A stretch of DNA of 64,000 nt from Flavobacteriaceae bacterium (GTDB lineage Bacteria; Bacteroidota; Bacteroidia; Flavobacteriales; Flavobacteriaceae), in assembly GCA_018646605.1 (NCBI GenBank), contig JABGUL010000033.1, positions 33,125 to 97,124 on the forward strand. The letters are read 5' to 3'. The translations under genes and the position numbers were made by a program. The notes beneath the pieces are model-generated. The model ran no database searches, was not told where the DNA came from, and saw only the letters and a program-made list of their open reading frames with translations. The stretch's first letter is position 1. Each line of letters opens with the position of its first letter. Positions 8,123-17,952 of the stretch are shown in pieces.

Positions 8123-8881
8123 ATGAAAAAATTATTTTTTGCCCTTACACTGCTAGGTTTTATGGCTACTGCCAACGCTACAATCATTACTACTAGCACA
8201 GTTGCTACTACAATTTCTCAAGATGCTGATGATCAAGCTACAGCTGAATCCGCAACTTTCACTCAGGAATTAAAGAAACGTTTCATCGAAGGTGGACCCA
8301 GTTTCATGGGAATCGTATTGATCTGTTTGATCCTCGGATTAGCCATCGCTATTGAGCGTATCATCTTTTTGAACTTAGCGACTACAAACACTAAGAAATT
8401 AACTGAAGATGTTGAAGAAGCATTGTCCTCAGGTGGTGTTGATGCTGCCAAAGAATACTGCAGAAATACTAAAGGACCTGTAGCTTCTATTTTCTATCAA
8501 GGTTTAGATAGAATGGATGAGGGTGTTGAAAGTGCTGAAAAAGCTGTTGTAGCTTATGGAGGCGTTCAAATGGGAAAACTTGAAAAAAATGTGTCTTGGA
8601 TATCTTTATTTATTGCATTGGCTCCCATGTTAGGATTTATGGGGACGGTAATTGGGATGATTCAAGCATTTGATAAGATTGAAGCAGCTGGAGACATGCA
8701 GCCTTCACTTGTTGCAGGGGGTATTAAAGTCGCCCTTCTAACAACGGTATTTGGACTTGTAGTTGCTATTATTCTTCAAGTATTCTATAACTACATTGTT
8801 GCAAAAATCGATAGTATTGTAAACGATATGGAAGATGCTTCAATCACATTGATTGACATCCTTGTTGCACAAAAAAAATAA
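8123..8881 (+). CDS. exbB: ExbB/TolQ/MotA-family proton channel
   Basis: This 252-residue inner-membrane protein has a signal-like N-terminus (residues 1-19), then a Thr/Ala/Asp-rich segment. The first transmembrane helix is near 62-82, a cytoplasmic domain follows, and two more helices lie near 155-175 and 198-222, with the TolQ-type motif LAPMLGFMGTVIGMIQAF. With ExbD it converts proton motive force into work on outer-membrane receptors. It heads a cluster exbB, small membrane protein, exbD, exbD. An imperfect promoter box TATCTTTA lies at 8078-8085. The partner TonB is not in the window. Confidence 0.92.
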   Translation: MKKLFFALTLLGFMATANATIITTSTVATTISQDADDQATAESATFTQELKKRFIEGGPSFMGIVLICLILGLAIAIERIIFLNLATTNTKKLTEDVEEALSSGGVDAAKEYCRNTKGPVASIFYQGLDRMDEGVESAEKAVVAYGGVQMGKLEKNVSWISLFIALAPMLGFMGTVIGMIQAFDKIEAAGDMQPSLVAGGIKVALLTTVFGLVVAIILQVFYNYIVAKIDSIVNDMEDASITLIDILVAQKK

Positions 8882-8904
8882 TTAACCCTTAACAGCAATT
8901 CATT

Positions 8905-9354
8905 ATGAATATTCAAACAATTGTAAAAGTTATTAGTGCTGTTTTTGGTTTGCTAGGCGTTATATTCTTATTTAGAGTTATTGGCGCAGGAGATGAAGAA
9001 ATTAAAATGGCAGCCAGTATGGGCGACTTTGGAACAGTATCTCCTTTGGTGTCCCTGTCTATTGCTATTCTTGTAATAACAGTAATCATTACTGTTTTAT
9101 TTTCTTTATTAAACCTAGCTTCTAGTGGACAGAAATTGAAAAAATCCCTCCTTTTTATAGGATGTTTTGTTGTCATATTGGTTATCGCTTATGGCGCTTC
9201 CTCTGGTGTTGAAACTCCATTAAAAGACGGTGAAATACTTTCAGCTAGTGGATCCCGATGGGTAGAAACAGGATTAAGAATGTTTTATCTTTTAGCAGCA
9301 TTGGCCATTGGTTCTATGGTGTTTTTTGGAGGTAAGAAATTATTCAACAGATAG
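8905..9354 (+). CDS. Small multi-pass membrane protein between exbB and exbD
   Basis: The 149 residues have four likely transmembrane helices: near 8-26, 50-72, 82-100 and 122-143. I do not recognise a named family. There are short loops, and an acidic stretch A-G-D-E-E lies after the first helix. It starts 23 bases after exbB and ends 3 bases before exbD, which argues for co-expression and perhaps a structural role in the energy-transducing complex. I assign no function. Confidence 0.8.
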   Translation: MNIQTIVKVISAVFGLLGVIFLFRVIGAGDEEIKMAASMGDFGTVSPLVSLSIAILVITVIITVLFSLLNLASSGQKLKKSLLFIGCFVVILVIAYGASSGVETPLKDGEILSASGSRWVETGLRMFYLLAALAIGSMVFFGGKKLFNR

Positions 9355-9357
9355 ATT

Positions 9358-9984
9358 ATGGCAAAAAGAGCAGCACCCGAAGTTAATGCAGGTTCTATGG
9401 CCGATATTGCGTTTCTTCTTCTCATCTTTTTCTTGGTTACTACAACCATTGAAACAGACAGTGGATTGAATCGTAAATTACCACCAATGGAAGATCAAGT
9501 TGACCCTCCAATTATCAGGCAGAAAAATATTTTTACTGTTCTAGTAAGTAAAAATGACCAACTTCTTGTAGAAGAGGAATTAGCAGATATTAAAGACTTA
9601 CGTTCTTTAGCTGTTGAGTTTCTTGATAACGGAGGTGGAGTAGGAGATGAAGCTTGTGCTTATTGTCAGGGAAAACGAGATGAGTCATCATCAGATAATC
9701 CAGACAAGGCTATTATTTCATTAAAGAGTGACCGCGAAACCACCTATAAGGTGTACATCGCTGTTCAAAACGAATTGGTAGCGGCCTACAATGAGTTGCG
9801 TAATCGTGAATTTTTGCGTCTCAATCCTAATTTAGGATTAAATTATGTTGAGGCTCAAAAGAAATACGACGATCCAAGGACCTCTGAAGATGATCGCGAG
9901 GAATTAAAACCGATGTTAGACGTGGTTAAACAAATGTATCCACAGAAACTTTCGGAAGCAGAATCAAGCAGTAAATCCAGTTAA
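9358..9984 (+). CDS. exbD: ExbD/TolR-family protein 1
   Basis: This 208-residue protein has a short cytoplasmic N-terminus and one transmembrane helix (about 16-30), starting MADIAFLLLIFFLVTT with the essential membrane Asp. A periplasmic domain follows. It is longer than classical ExbD (about 140). The extra part includes Cys100-x-x-Cys103 (ACAYCQG) and an acidic/Ser-rich C-terminus. It sits 3 bases after the preceding gene and 10 bases before a second exbD, so hetero-oligomers of two ExbD types are likely. Confidence 0.9.
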   Translation: MAKRAAPEVNAGSMADIAFLLLIFFLVTTTIETDSGLNRKLPPMEDQVDPPIIRQKNIFTVLVSKNDQLLVEEELADIKDLRSLAVEFLDNGGGVGDEACAYCQGKRDESSSDNPDKAIISLKSDRETTYKVYIAVQNELVAAYNELRNREFLRLNPNLGLNYVEAQKKYDDPRTSEDDREELKPMLDVVKQMYPQKLSEAESSSKSS

Positions 9985-9994
9985 ATAAAAAACT

Positions 9995-10477
9995 ATGTCA
10001 AAATTTAAAAAGAAAAAAGGAGGAGAATCGCCTGCAATTAATACTGCATCGCTCCCCGATATTGTTTTTATGTTGTTATTCTTTTTCATGGTTGCTACTG
10101 TGATGAGAGACAGTACTTTATTAATTGTCAATAAACTACCAGCTGCAGATCAAGTAGAAAAGCTTGATAAGAAAGATCGTGTTATGTATATCTATGCAGG
10201 CAAACCTTCAAGTCGCTATGTTGACAAATATGGTTCTACAGCAAGAATACAGTTAAACGATAAGTTTGCTACGGTTAGTGAAGTAGGAGCTTTTATTTTA
10301 GCAGAGCGTGCCACAAAGCGTCAAGAACTCCAAAATGTTCTGACAACTGCTTTGAAGGTTGATAGTGAAACTAAAATGGGTTTAATCCAGGATATCAAAC
10401 AAGAATTAAGAAAAGTTAGTGCCTTAAAAATCAACTATACAACACGAGTTGGTGATTATACGCAAAACATAAATTAA
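9995..10477 (+). CDS. exbD: ExbD/TolR-family protein 2
   Basis: This 160-residue paralogue of the preceding ExbD has a lysine-rich N-terminus and a transmembrane helix beginning LPDIVFMLLFFFMVAT with the conserved membrane Asp. A periplasmic domain follows, with R-Y-V-D-K-Y-G. It lacks the CxxC of its neighbour. A hairpin terminator at 10501-10530 follows it, so this is the last gene of the exb transcript. Confidence 0.9.
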   Translation: MSKFKKKKGGESPAINTASLPDIVFMLLFFFMVATVMRDSTLLIVNKLPAADQVEKLDKKDRVMYIYAGKPSSRYVDKYGSTARIQLNDKFATVSEVGAFILAERATKRQELQNVLTTALKVDSETKMGLIQDIKQELRKVSALKINYTTRVGDYTQNIN

Positions 10478-10500
10478 TATACTTGTAATTTACAATAGAT

Positions 10501-10530
10501 AAAAGTGTCTTTTTAAGGCACTTTTTTTTT
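10501..10530 (+). terminator. Intrinsic terminator after exbD2
   Basis: AAAAGTGTC (10501-10509), loop TTTTTAA, then GGCACTTTT (10517-10525) running into a tract of T. It is a 9-base-pair stem with one G-T pair. The U tract ends 13 bases before the next gene's start. Confidence 0.7.
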
Positions 10531-10543
10531 ACATTGACTCGAC

Positions 10544-11260
10544 GTGGATTTAAGATTTACACATACTTTAATTTCATTTGCTTTGCTGATCGGTTTTTTA
10601 TCTTTTAGTCAGGAGGAGTCCTCTTTAGTTTATAATGATGTAAAAACAGACTCTACTGATTTTTCTTTTTATAGAGAGGATCAAATCTATTTGGGTGTGT
10701 CTTTTATCGCTTTAGACACCGACCAAGAAAATTTTGATGCTAGAGGTCTTTCCAGTCATTTTCAATGGGGATTGGTGCGGGATTTTCCAATAGATTCTTC
10801 TGGTCAATTTGCCTTAGGAGTTGGGCTGGGGATGGGATTTGAACGTTACAACACAAATTTAAATAGAACGGTAGACCAACAAACTAAAGGACTTTATACA
10901 CTTAATGATGATCCAACAGTTTCTCCCTTATTTTTTTCTATTCAATCACTAGAGTTACCTTTGAGTTTACGTTGGCGAAGTTCTTCCTCTACTGATTATG
11001 CTTTTTGGAGGATTTATGGAGGGATCGCTTTCCAATGGAATTATCGAGTGCGTGCAAAACAAGACACTGTAGTTTTCCCTGTGAAAACGGAATTACACAA
11101 TCTGGGAGCTACAGCTCACCTTAGCTTTGGGTATAATACTTGGAATTTTTATTTGGCCTATCGTCTAACTCCCTTTTTCAAGATGGATTTACTTTCTCCT
11201 CAAACCCTACCTATAGAATTAACTCCGATAAAAGTAGGTTTAATTTTTTACCTACTCTAG
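10544..11260 (+). CDS. Outer-membrane beta-barrel protein (porin family, PorT-like context)
   Basis: The 238 residues begin with a signal peptide (hydrophobic 8-20, cleavage near LSFSQ). Alternating beta strands follow, and the chain ends in an aromatic/hydrophobic strand (KVGLIFYLL), as outer-membrane barrels do. GTG at 10544 is the only plausible start: an in-frame TGA lies at 10535-10537. I recall porin-family proteins next to exbD and rpoN in other flavobacteria, but the match to T9SS PorT itself is not convincing. It comes directly after the exb terminator, so its expression may depend on readthrough. Confidence 0.75.
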   Translation: MDLRFTHTLISFALLIGFLSFSQEESSLVYNDVKTDSTDFSFYREDQIYLGVSFIALDTDQENFDARGLSSHFQWGLVRDFPIDSSGQFALGVGLGMGFERYNTNLNRTVDQQTKGLYTLNDDPTVSPLFFSIQSLELPLSLRWRSSSSTDYAFWRIYGGIAFQWNYRVRAKQDTVVFPVKTELHNLGATAHLSFGYNTWNFYLAYRLTPFFKMDLLSPQTLPIELTPIKVGLIFYLL

Positions 11261-12703
11261 CTATAGTTCTTTTCGCATTCTAGCGACTGGTATCTCAAGT
11301 TGCTCCCGATATTTAGCAACAGTTCGACGTGCAACAATATATCCCTTTTCTTTTAGAGCTTTAGAGAGTGTATCATCAGTTAGTGGCTTTTTTTTATTTT
11401 CTTCAGAAATCAATTGACCCAGTATGTTTTTGATTTCTATGGAAGAAACATCTTCACCTTCATCATTTTTTAAGCCCTCAGAAAAGAAGGTTTTAAGTAA
11501 TTTAACACCATAGGGTGTTTCTATATATTTGCTGTTTGCAACACGAGATACAGTTGAAATATCCATTTCTATTTTACTTGCAATATCTTTTAAAATCATC
11601 GGTTTTAGCTTGCGCTCATCACCCGTAAGGAAATATTCTTGTTGATGATTTACTATGGCTCTAATTGTAAGGTATAGAGTTTGGTGTCGCTGTTGAATGG
11701 CTTCAATAAACCATTTTGCAGCGTCCAACTTTTGTTTAATGAAAAGAACAGCCTCTTGTTGTGATTTTGATTTTGAGGTACTTACTTGATAGCCAGTAAG
11801 CATCTCTTTGTAGGCATTGGAAACTTTTAATTGTGGTGCATTTCTTCGATTTAAAGTCACTTCTATTTTTCCGTCTTCTATCGTTAAGATAAAATCAGGA
11901 ACAACATGTGTGTTTTGTACCGTATTTGAAAGTGCGCCTCCTGGTTTTGGATTCAAATTACTGATTAGATCTAATGCAGTTTTTAATTCTTCTTTGCTTA
12001 TGCCAACACGTTCTTGAAGTTTGCTATAATGTTTATGTGAAAAATGGTCAAATTCATCTTCAATAATACGTAGAGCGTGTTCAACTTCAGGACGGTCTTT
12101 TTTCTTTTTTTTAAGTTGAATTGAAAGGCATTCTTGTAATGATCGGGCTCCCACTCCCGGTGGATCTAGCGTCTGCACTGATTTAAGAATTTTTTCTAAT
12201 GTATTTTTTTCAACAATGATATTTTGGGTAAAAGCCAAATCATCAATCAGTTCGTTTAAAGTTCTTCTGATATAACCGCTTTCATCAATACTGCCGATTA
12301 GAAATTCTGCAATTTGCATTTCCTCTTCGTCAAGTATCAGATTTCCCATTTGTTGATGGAGGTATTGATGAAAACTTATCCCTCCGCTTAGTGGTATAGT
12401 TTTGTCCTCGTCATCACTACTGTAATTATTGGTATAAAGACGGTAGGCAGGTATTTCATCGTCACTTAGATACTGGTCAACATTAATTTCATCTACTTCA
12501 ATTGAAGTAGTTCCATCATAATCATCTTCTTGATTTTCAGAAATAATTTCTTCTTTTCCTGTCTCTAATGCAGGATTTTCTCCCATCTCTGCTTCAATCT
12601 TTTGTTCAAGATCAAGCGTAGAGAGTTGAATCAACTTCATCAACTGGATTTGTTGAGGAGACAGTTTTTGAGAAAGCTTTATTTGGAGCTGTTGCTTTAG
12701 CAT
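11261..12703 (-). CDS. rpoN: RNA polymerase sigma-54 factor
   Basis: This 480-residue protein has the Gln/Leu-rich activator-interacting region I at the N-terminus, with Q-K-L-S-P-Q-Q-I-Q-L-M-K-L. An acidic region II follows, then the core-binding region and, near the C-terminus (458-467), the RpoN box ARRTVAKYRE that reads the -24 element. It needs AAA+ enhancer-binding activators; none is encoded in the window. It ends right against the beta-barrel gene (convergent). asnS lies 46 bases upstream on the same strand. Confidence 0.96.
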   Translation of the reverse strand: MLKQQLQIKLSQKLSPQQIQLMKLIQLSTLDLEQKIEAEMGENPALETGKEEIISENQEDDYDGTTSIEVDEINVDQYLSDDEIPAYRLYTNNYSSDDEDKTIPLSGGISFHQYLHQQMGNLILDEEEMQIAEFLIGSIDESGYIRRTLNELIDDLAFTQNIIVEKNTLEKILKSVQTLDPPGVGARSLQECLSIQLKKKKKDRPEVEHALRIIEDEFDHFSHKHYSKLQERVGISKEELKTALDLISNLNPKPGGALSNTVQNTHVVPDFILTIEDGKIEVTLNRRNAPQLKVSNAYKEMLTGYQVSTSKSKSQQEAVLFIKQKLDAAKWFIEAIQQRHQTLYLTIRAIVNHQQEYFLTGDERKLKPMILKDIASKIEMDISTVSRVANSKYIETPYGVKLLKTFFSEGLKNDEGEDVSSIEIKNILGQLISEENKKKPLTDDTLSKALKEKGYIVARRTVAKYREQLEIPVARMRKEL

Positions 12704-12749
12704 AAATTAATGATTCGATAGGTAAAGATAAAACTTTAGGGGATATGAA

Positions 12750-14183
12750 CTAGAAAGATGCGTTTTGTGGGGTTCTAGGAAATGGAATTACATCACGTAT
12801 ATTGTTCATGCCCGTAGTAAATTGAACCAAGCGTTCAAAGCCAAGGCCAAAACCACTATGAGGAACACTTCCAAAGCGTCTGAGGTCTAAATACCACCAA
12901 AGTTCTTTTTTGTCAATTCCCATTTCTTCAATTCTCTTTTCAAGTACCTCCAAACGTTCTTCTCTTTGCGAACCACCAACAATTTCTCCAATACCTGGAA
13001 ATAAAATATCCATTGCCCGCACAGTTTTTTCATCATCATTTCTCCGCATATAAAAGGCTTTTATATTTGCAGGATAATCATATAAAATCACGGGACAGTT
13101 AAAATGTTTTTCGACTAAATAACGCTCATGTTCACTTTGAAGATCAACTCCCCATTCTGTGATTGGGAATTGAAATTTTTTCTTTTTATTGGGTTTTGAG
13201 TTTCTCAAAATTTCGTAGGCTTCAGTATAACTTACTCGTTTGAAGTCATTTTCAACTACAAATCTTATTTTCTCAAGCAGTCCCATTGGACTTCTTTCAA
13301 GTTGAGGTTTACTTTTTTCTTCATTATTAAAGCGCTCTTCAAGGAAAAGTAGATCTTTTTCACAACGGCTTAATACTTTTTTAAGAACTGAAGTTATAAA
13401 TTTTTCAGCAAGATCCATGTTGTCATTTAAATCATAAAATGCCATTTCAGGCTCTATCATCCAAAATTCTGCAAGGTGTCTTGTAGTGTTTGAGTTTTCT
13501 GCACGAAATGTTGGTCCAAAGGTATAAACATCTCCTAGTCCTAAAGCATACGCTTCTGCTTCTAATTGTCCTGAAACAGTAAGATTCGTTTCTTTACCAA
13601 AAAAATCACTTTTATAATCTATATCCCCTGATTCTGTGAGGGGTGGATTTTTAGGGTCTAAAGTCGAAACATGAAACATTTCACCGGCTCCCTCTGCATC
13701 ACTTCCTGTTATGATTGGGGTGTTTACATAAAAGAATCCTTCTTCTTGGAAGAATTCATGTACAGCAAAAGCAAGGGCTGAACGTACCCGCATTACAGAA
13801 GAAAAAGTGGTGGTACGAACTCTCAAATGTGCTTTTTCTCTTAAAAACTCTAGACTATGTTTTTTGGGTTGAATAGGATATTTTTCAGGATCTGAAGCTC
13901 CTAGAAGTGTAATTTTTTCAACTTGTAATTCAACTTTTTGTCCACTTCCTTGGCTTTCGACTAAGGTTCCTTCCAAATGAAGTGCAGCACTCGTTGTAAT
14001 TTGTTTTAATAGGGATTCTTCTAGTCTTTCAAAATCAACTACACATTGAAGATTATCAATAGTAGACCCATCATTCAAGGCAATAAATCGATTTGCTCGA
14101 AAGGTTCTAACCCAACCTTGAACTGAGCAAGGGGTATTTACAGCTCCAGTTTGTAAAACGTTTTTAATTTTTACTGCTTTCAT
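12750..14183 (-). CDS. asnS: Asparaginyl-tRNA synthetase
   Basis: This 477-residue class II synthetase has an N-terminal OB-fold anticodon-binding domain (V-Q-G-W-V-R-T-F-R, about 20-110). The catalytic domain has motif 2 [21 protein letters not shown] and motif 3 [10 protein letters not shown] near the C-terminus. It charges tRNA-Asn with asparagine. Length is normal. It has its own TATCTTTG box at 14203-14210. Confidence 0.97.
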   Translation of the reverse strand: MKAVKIKNVLQTGAVNTPCSVQGWVRTFRANRFIALNDGSTIDNLQCVVDFERLEESLLKQITTSAALHLEGTLVESQGSGQKVELQVEKITLLGASDPEKYPIQPKKHSLEFLREKAHLRVRTTTFSSVMRVRSALAFAVHEFFQEEGFFYVNTPIITGSDAEGAGEMFHVSTLDPKNPPLTESGDIDYKSDFFGKETNLTVSGQLEAEAYALGLGDVYTFGPTFRAENSNTTRHLAEFWMIEPEMAFYDLNDNMDLAEKFITSVLKKVLSRCEKDLLFLEERFNNEEKSKPQLERSPMGLLEKIRFVVENDFKRVSYTEAYEILRNSKPNKKKKFQFPITEWGVDLQSEHERYLVEKHFNCPVILYDYPANIKAFYMRRNDDEKTVRAMDILFPGIGEIVGGSQREERLEVLEKRIEEMGIDKKELWWYLDLRRFGSVPHSGFGLGFERLVQFTTGMNNIRDVIPFPRTPQNASF

Positions 14184-14202
14184 GAATTTGCTTTTAGCAA
14201 GG

Positions 14203-14210
14203 CAAAGATA
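14203..14210 (-). promoter_or_regulatory. -7 box for asnS
   Basis: The minus strand reads TATCTTTG (TANNTTTG), 19 bases upstream of the asnS ATG at 14183. Confidence 0.5.
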
Positions 14211-14251
14211 AGTTTATTTCATAAAATTTAGCCGGTAGAGGAGCACTTCCC

Positions 14252-16624
14252 TTATTGATCTAAAATCTCAATTTTTGGTTCTTTCAACACTTTATCATTG
14301 CTGATTGTATCTTCAAGGGAAATAAGTAATGAAGGGAGTAAAATCAAATTAGCGAGCATTGCCATCAATAGCGTAACAGCTACTAGACCACCTAATGCTT
14401 GGGTGCCACCAAAATTGGAAGACAAAAAGACTGAAAACCCAAAAAATAAAACCACAGAAGTATAGAACATGCTAATTCCGGTCTCTCTGAGTGCAGCAAA
14501 AACGGCTTGCTTAATCCTCCAGTTGTTTGAGATTAGCTCCTGCCTATATTTTGCTAGAAAGTGAATCGTATCATCAACGGATATTCCGAAGGCTATGCTA
14601 AAAACTAATATAGTGGAAGGCTTTAGCGGAATTCCTGCAAATCCCATCACTCCAGCTGTTATGATAAGTGGAAGTAAGTTCGGTATTAGGGAAATTAAAA
14701 TCATTTTAAATGATCGAAACAAATAAGCCATAAAGAAGGCAATTAATAAAATGGCTAAGGATAGAGAGAGTATAAGATTATTAATTAGATATTTTGTTCC
14801 TTTTAAAAAAAGTAAAGATTTCCCAGTTATATTTACCCCATAACGCTCGGCAGGAAAAATTTTAGTAATCGCTTTTTTTAATTCAGCTTCAATAATTTCC
14901 ATTCGATCAGTTTCAATGTCTTGCATAAAGGTCGTTATTCTTCCATACTGACCTGTACTGTCAACGTATCCACTTAGGAGCTGACTGTCTCCATTGGCTT
15001 TACTTAAGTAGGGATAGATAAAACTATTTTCTTGTGTCGTTGGAAGGCTGTAATAATTAGGATTCCCATTATAGTATGCCTGCTTGGCAAACTTAACTGC
15101 ATTGACAACGGATATGGGCTGTGCCAGCTCAGGATATTCTCCTATGACTTCTTGGAGTTCGTTCATTCGTTTCAATGTAGCCGGTTTTACAATACCATTT
15201 TCACGTTTACTGTCAAGCCATATTTCTACTGGAACTATCCCATTAAAACTTTGGTCAAAAAAACGAATATCTTCGAAAAATGGAGCACTTTTGGGCATGT
15301 CCTCTATAATGCTACCTGAAATTTTGATTTGATAAATTCCTATAATTCCTATGATTAGTCCTAGTAGAGATACAATATAGACATTGATTCGTTTTTCCCG
15401 TACTTTATTTTCCATCCACTTTACAAAATAGTCAATAGACTTATTTTTTAAATGCTTTAGGTGCTTCTTGTTGGGAAGTTTCATAAAACTATACACAATT
15501 GGAATAATTAAAAGAGAGAGTAAAAAAATTGCTACAATATTAATTGAAGCGACAACACCAAACTCTTTTAATATCTTACTATTGGTTAAAATAAATGTAG
15601 CAAACCCAGAAGCGGTAGTTAGATTTGTCATGAGTGTAGCGTTTCCGATCTTAACAATAACCCGCTGAAGTGATTTTGCTTGATTGTTGTGTTTGGCTAC
15701 TTCTTGTTGGTATTTGTTGATTAGAAAAATACAATTTGGAATTCCTATTACTATGATCAATGGAGGTATCAATGCTGTTAAGACGGTAATTTCGTAGCCC
15801 AACCAACCCAAAATACCAAAAGCCCACATCACTCCAACGGCAACCACAATAAGTGATATGAAGGTGGCTCTAAAAGATCTAAAAAATAAAAAGAAAATTA
15901 CAGAAGTGATAAGGGTAGCTCCAAGTATAAAGAGTCCAATTTCATCTACAATATTTTGTGCATTAAGTGTTCTTATATAGGGCATTCCAGACACACGTAC
16001 ATCCATTTTTGTTTCCTCCTCAAAAGCTTCAATGAGTGGAATGAATGTGTTGAAAATAAAATCCTTTCGTGCTGCTGTATTGACAATATCGGGGTCCATG
16101 TAAATTAGGGTCCGAATGGTATTGTTTTCTGAATTAAACACCAAATTATTGTAAAAGGGAAGCTCTAAAAATAACTTTTCTTTGAACTTTGAAAGACCAG
16201 CAGAATCCGTTGCAGCACTTAGTTTAACGTTCTCTAGTGTGAATTTTTCCTCTTTAGAGTCTTTAATTAATTCTTGAATATTGTCTATAGAAAGTACAAA
16301 ATTAATCTCTTTAAAGTCTGTGATACTGTCATTTAGTTTTCTCCAAGAATTCCTTTTTTCAGGTGAAAAAAAATCCGAATCTTCAACTGCAATGACAATT
16401 ACGTTTCCTTCTTCACCAAATGTTTTGACAAAGGATTGGTAGAGAACATTTTCCGGGTGATTGTCAGGCAATAAGTTTGCTTCTGTAAAAGTAAATTGCA
16501 TATACTTCCACTGGGAGGCCCAGAATCCAGTAAGTGCAATAATAGCAGCAAGAATGAGTATTCTATTTCTTAGAATAAGTCGTGCCACCAGGCCCCATAT
16601 GTTTGATTGTTTTTTCTTTTTCAT
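14252..16624 (-). CDS. RND/MMPL-family exporter (HAE3-like)
   Basis: This 790-residue inner-membrane protein has the RND twofold plan: TM1 (about 13-33), a large periplasmic loop, TM2-6 (about 230-385), a cytoplasmic linker, TM7 (about 418-438), a second loop, and TM8-12 (about 640-775). The second half has GISVDDTIHFLAKYR with the acidic proton-relay pair. The equivalent first-half segment is GIPNCIFLINKYQ without an Asp. There is no fusion partner or outer-membrane protein nearby, so it probably moves lipids or hydrophobic molecules. It lies 33 bases downstream of frr on the same strand. Confidence 0.88.
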   Translation of the reverse strand: MKKKKQSNIWGLVARLILRNRILILAAIIALTGFWASQWKYMQFTFTEANLLPDNHPENVLYQSFVKTFGEEGNVIVIAVEDSDFFSPEKRNSWRKLNDSITDFKEINFVLSIDNIQELIKDSKEEKFTLENVKLSAATDSAGLSKFKEKLFLELPFYNNLVFNSENNTIRTLIYMDPDIVNTAARKDFIFNTFIPLIEAFEEETKMDVRVSGMPYIRTLNAQNIVDEIGLFILGATLITSVIFFLFFRSFRATFISLIVVAVGVMWAFGILGWLGYEITVLTALIPPLIIVIGIPNCIFLINKYQQEVAKHNNQAKSLQRVIVKIGNATLMTNLTTASGFATFILTNSKILKEFGVVASINIVAIFLLSLLIIPIVYSFMKLPNKKHLKHLKNKSIDYFVKWMENKVREKRINVYIVSLLGLIIGIIGIYQIKISGSIIEDMPKSAPFFEDIRFFDQSFNGIVPVEIWLDSKRENGIVKPATLKRMNELQEVIGEYPELAQPISVVNAVKFAKQAYYNGNPNYYSLPTTQENSFIYPYLSKANGDSQLLSGYVDSTGQYGRITTFMQDIETDRMEIIEAELKKAITKIFPAERYGVNITGKSLLFLKGTKYLINNLILSLSLAILLIAFFMAYLFRSFKMILISLIPNLLPLIITAGVMGFAGIPLKPSTILVFSIAFGISVDDTIHFLAKYRQELISNNWRIKQAVFAALRETGISMFYTSVVLFFGFSVFLSSNFGGTQALGGLVAVTLLMAMLANLILLPSLLISLEDTISNDKVLKEPKIEILDQ

Positions 16625-16657
16625 GAAGAGCTCAGTCAGCTAAGAGATTGGGAAGTG

Positions 16658-17209
16658 TTACACGGTTAAAATTTCTTTCTCTTTGATTCTAAAAATCTCA
16701 TCTGCTTTAGCGTTGTAACTATCTGTTAGCTCTTGAATATCAATTTCATAATTTTTTTGAATATCATCCGAGGCTTCTGATTTTTTAATGTCATCGTTTG
16801 CTTCTTTTCGAGCGGCTCTTATTCCAATTTTTGCATTTTCAGTTTCTGATTTAGCTATTTTGGCTAAATCACGACGACGTTCTTCCGTAAGAGGTGGTAT
16901 GTTGATGATAATGGATTCCCCATTATTCATTGGGTTGAAACCTAAATTTGCGATGAGAATTGCTTTTTCTATTTCCTGAAGCATTCCTTTTTCCCATGGT
17001 TGAACGGTAATCGTTCGTGCGTCGGGTGTATTTATGTTGGCTACTTGACTGATTGCCGTCATAGTGCCATAATAATCTAGTTTTACACTGGAGAGCATAA
17101 TCGGATTGGCTTTTCCTGCTCTTAAATTGAGCATTTCTTTTTCTAAATGTGCCAAAGCTTGATCCATACTTTCTTTTGCTGTATCAACAATAAAATCCAT
17201 TTCTTCCAT
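16658..17209 (-). CDS. frr: Ribosome recycling factor
   Basis: The 183 residues match ribosome recycling factor over its whole length, with the conserved blocks LRAGKANP, ANINTPDARTITVQPWEKGML, NLGFNPMNNGESIIINIPPLTEERRRDLAK. It splits post-termination ribosomes together with EF-G. It follows pyrH by 10 bases, the common pyrH-frr operon. The ATG at 17203 (third codon) is an alternative start. Confidence 0.97.
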   Translation of the reverse strand: MEEMDFIVDTAKESMDQALAHLEKEMLNLRAGKANPIMLSSVKLDYYGTMTAISQVANINTPDARTITVQPWEKGMLQEIEKAILIANLGFNPMNNGESIIINIPPLTEERRRDLAKIAKSETENAKIGIRAARKEANDDIKKSEASDDIQKNYEIDIQELTDSYNAKADEIFRIKEKEILTV

Positions 17210-17219
17210 AAGTGCATTC

Positions 17220-17927
17220 TTATAAATTGACTCGTGTTCCTATATTTTTTCCTTTTATTACATTCATTAAATTACCGGGTGTATTCATGTCAAAAACAAT
17301 AATGGGGAGTTTATTTTCTTGACTTAATGTGAAGGCAGTAGTGTCCATTACTTTCAGACCTTTTTTTAACACCTCATCAAATGATATGGATTCAAACTTT
17401 ACTGCTTCTTTATTTTTTTCCGGGTCCTCATCATAAATTCCATCTACACGTGTCCCTTTTAAAATAACATCTGCATTTATTTCAATTGCGCGAAGAACAG
17501 CAGCTGAATCTGTTGTAAAAAACGGATTTCCTGTTCCAGATCCAAAGATGACAACACGTCCTTTTTCAAGATGTCGGGTGGCTTTTCTTTTAATAAAAGG
17601 TTCGGCAATGGCTTCAATTTTAATAGCCGTCTGAAGTCTAGTGGGAACATCATTATTCTCAAGAGCGCTTTGAAGTGCTAACCCATTGATAACAGTTGCT
17701 AGCATTCCCATGTAATCCGCCTGTACGCGATCCATGCCTTTACTTGCTCCTGAGACACCTCTAAAAATGTTTCCTCCTCCTATGACAATTGCGATTTCGA
17801 TTCCTAAATCAAAAACTTTTTTAATTTCTTTAGCATAACTATCAATTTGAATCGGATCAATTCCATGTGTTAGTGAACCCATTAAAGCTTCACCACTCAA
17901 TTTTAAAAGTATTCTTTGGTATTTCAT
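17220..17927 (-). CDS. pyrH: UMP kinase
   Basis: From the ATG at 17927 the protein is 235 residues, the usual length, beginning [17 protein letters not shown]. It has the amino-acid-kinase fold motifs [10 protein letters not shown] and [16 protein letters not shown]. It phosphorylates UMP to UDP in pyrimidine synthesis. An upstream in-frame extension to 17990 is rejected: a TATATTTG promoter box at 17945-17952 lies inside it and the added residues are not family-like. Confidence 0.97.
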   Translation of the reverse strand: MKYQRILLKLSGEALMGSLTHGIDPIQIDSYAKEIKKVFDLGIEIAIVIGGGNIFRGVSGASKGMDRVQADYMGMLATVINGLALQSALENNDVPTRLQTAIKIEAIAEPFIKRKATRHLEKGRVVIFGSGTGNPFFTTDSAAVLRAIEINADVILKGTRVDGIYDEDPEKNKEAVKFESISFDEVLKKGLKVMDTTAFTLSQENKLPIIVFDMNTPGNLMNVIKGKNIGTRVNL

Positions 17928-17944
17928 GTAGATGAATGTGTTAA

Positions 17945-17952
17945 CAAATATA
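17945..17952 (-). promoter_or_regulatory. -7 box for pyrH-frr
   Basis: The minus strand reads TATATTTG (TANNTTTG), 17 bases upstream of the pyrH ATG at 17927. It also supports the shorter start. Confidence 0.55.

Noticed and set aside
10544..11260. Firm call of T9SS component PorT
   Set aside because: It is a beta-barrel with a signal peptide in suggestive context, but I could not match PorT-specific motifs.
15032..15332. Overlapping plus-strand ORFs within the RND exporter gene
   Set aside because: They are shadows of a clearly conserved minus-strand gene.
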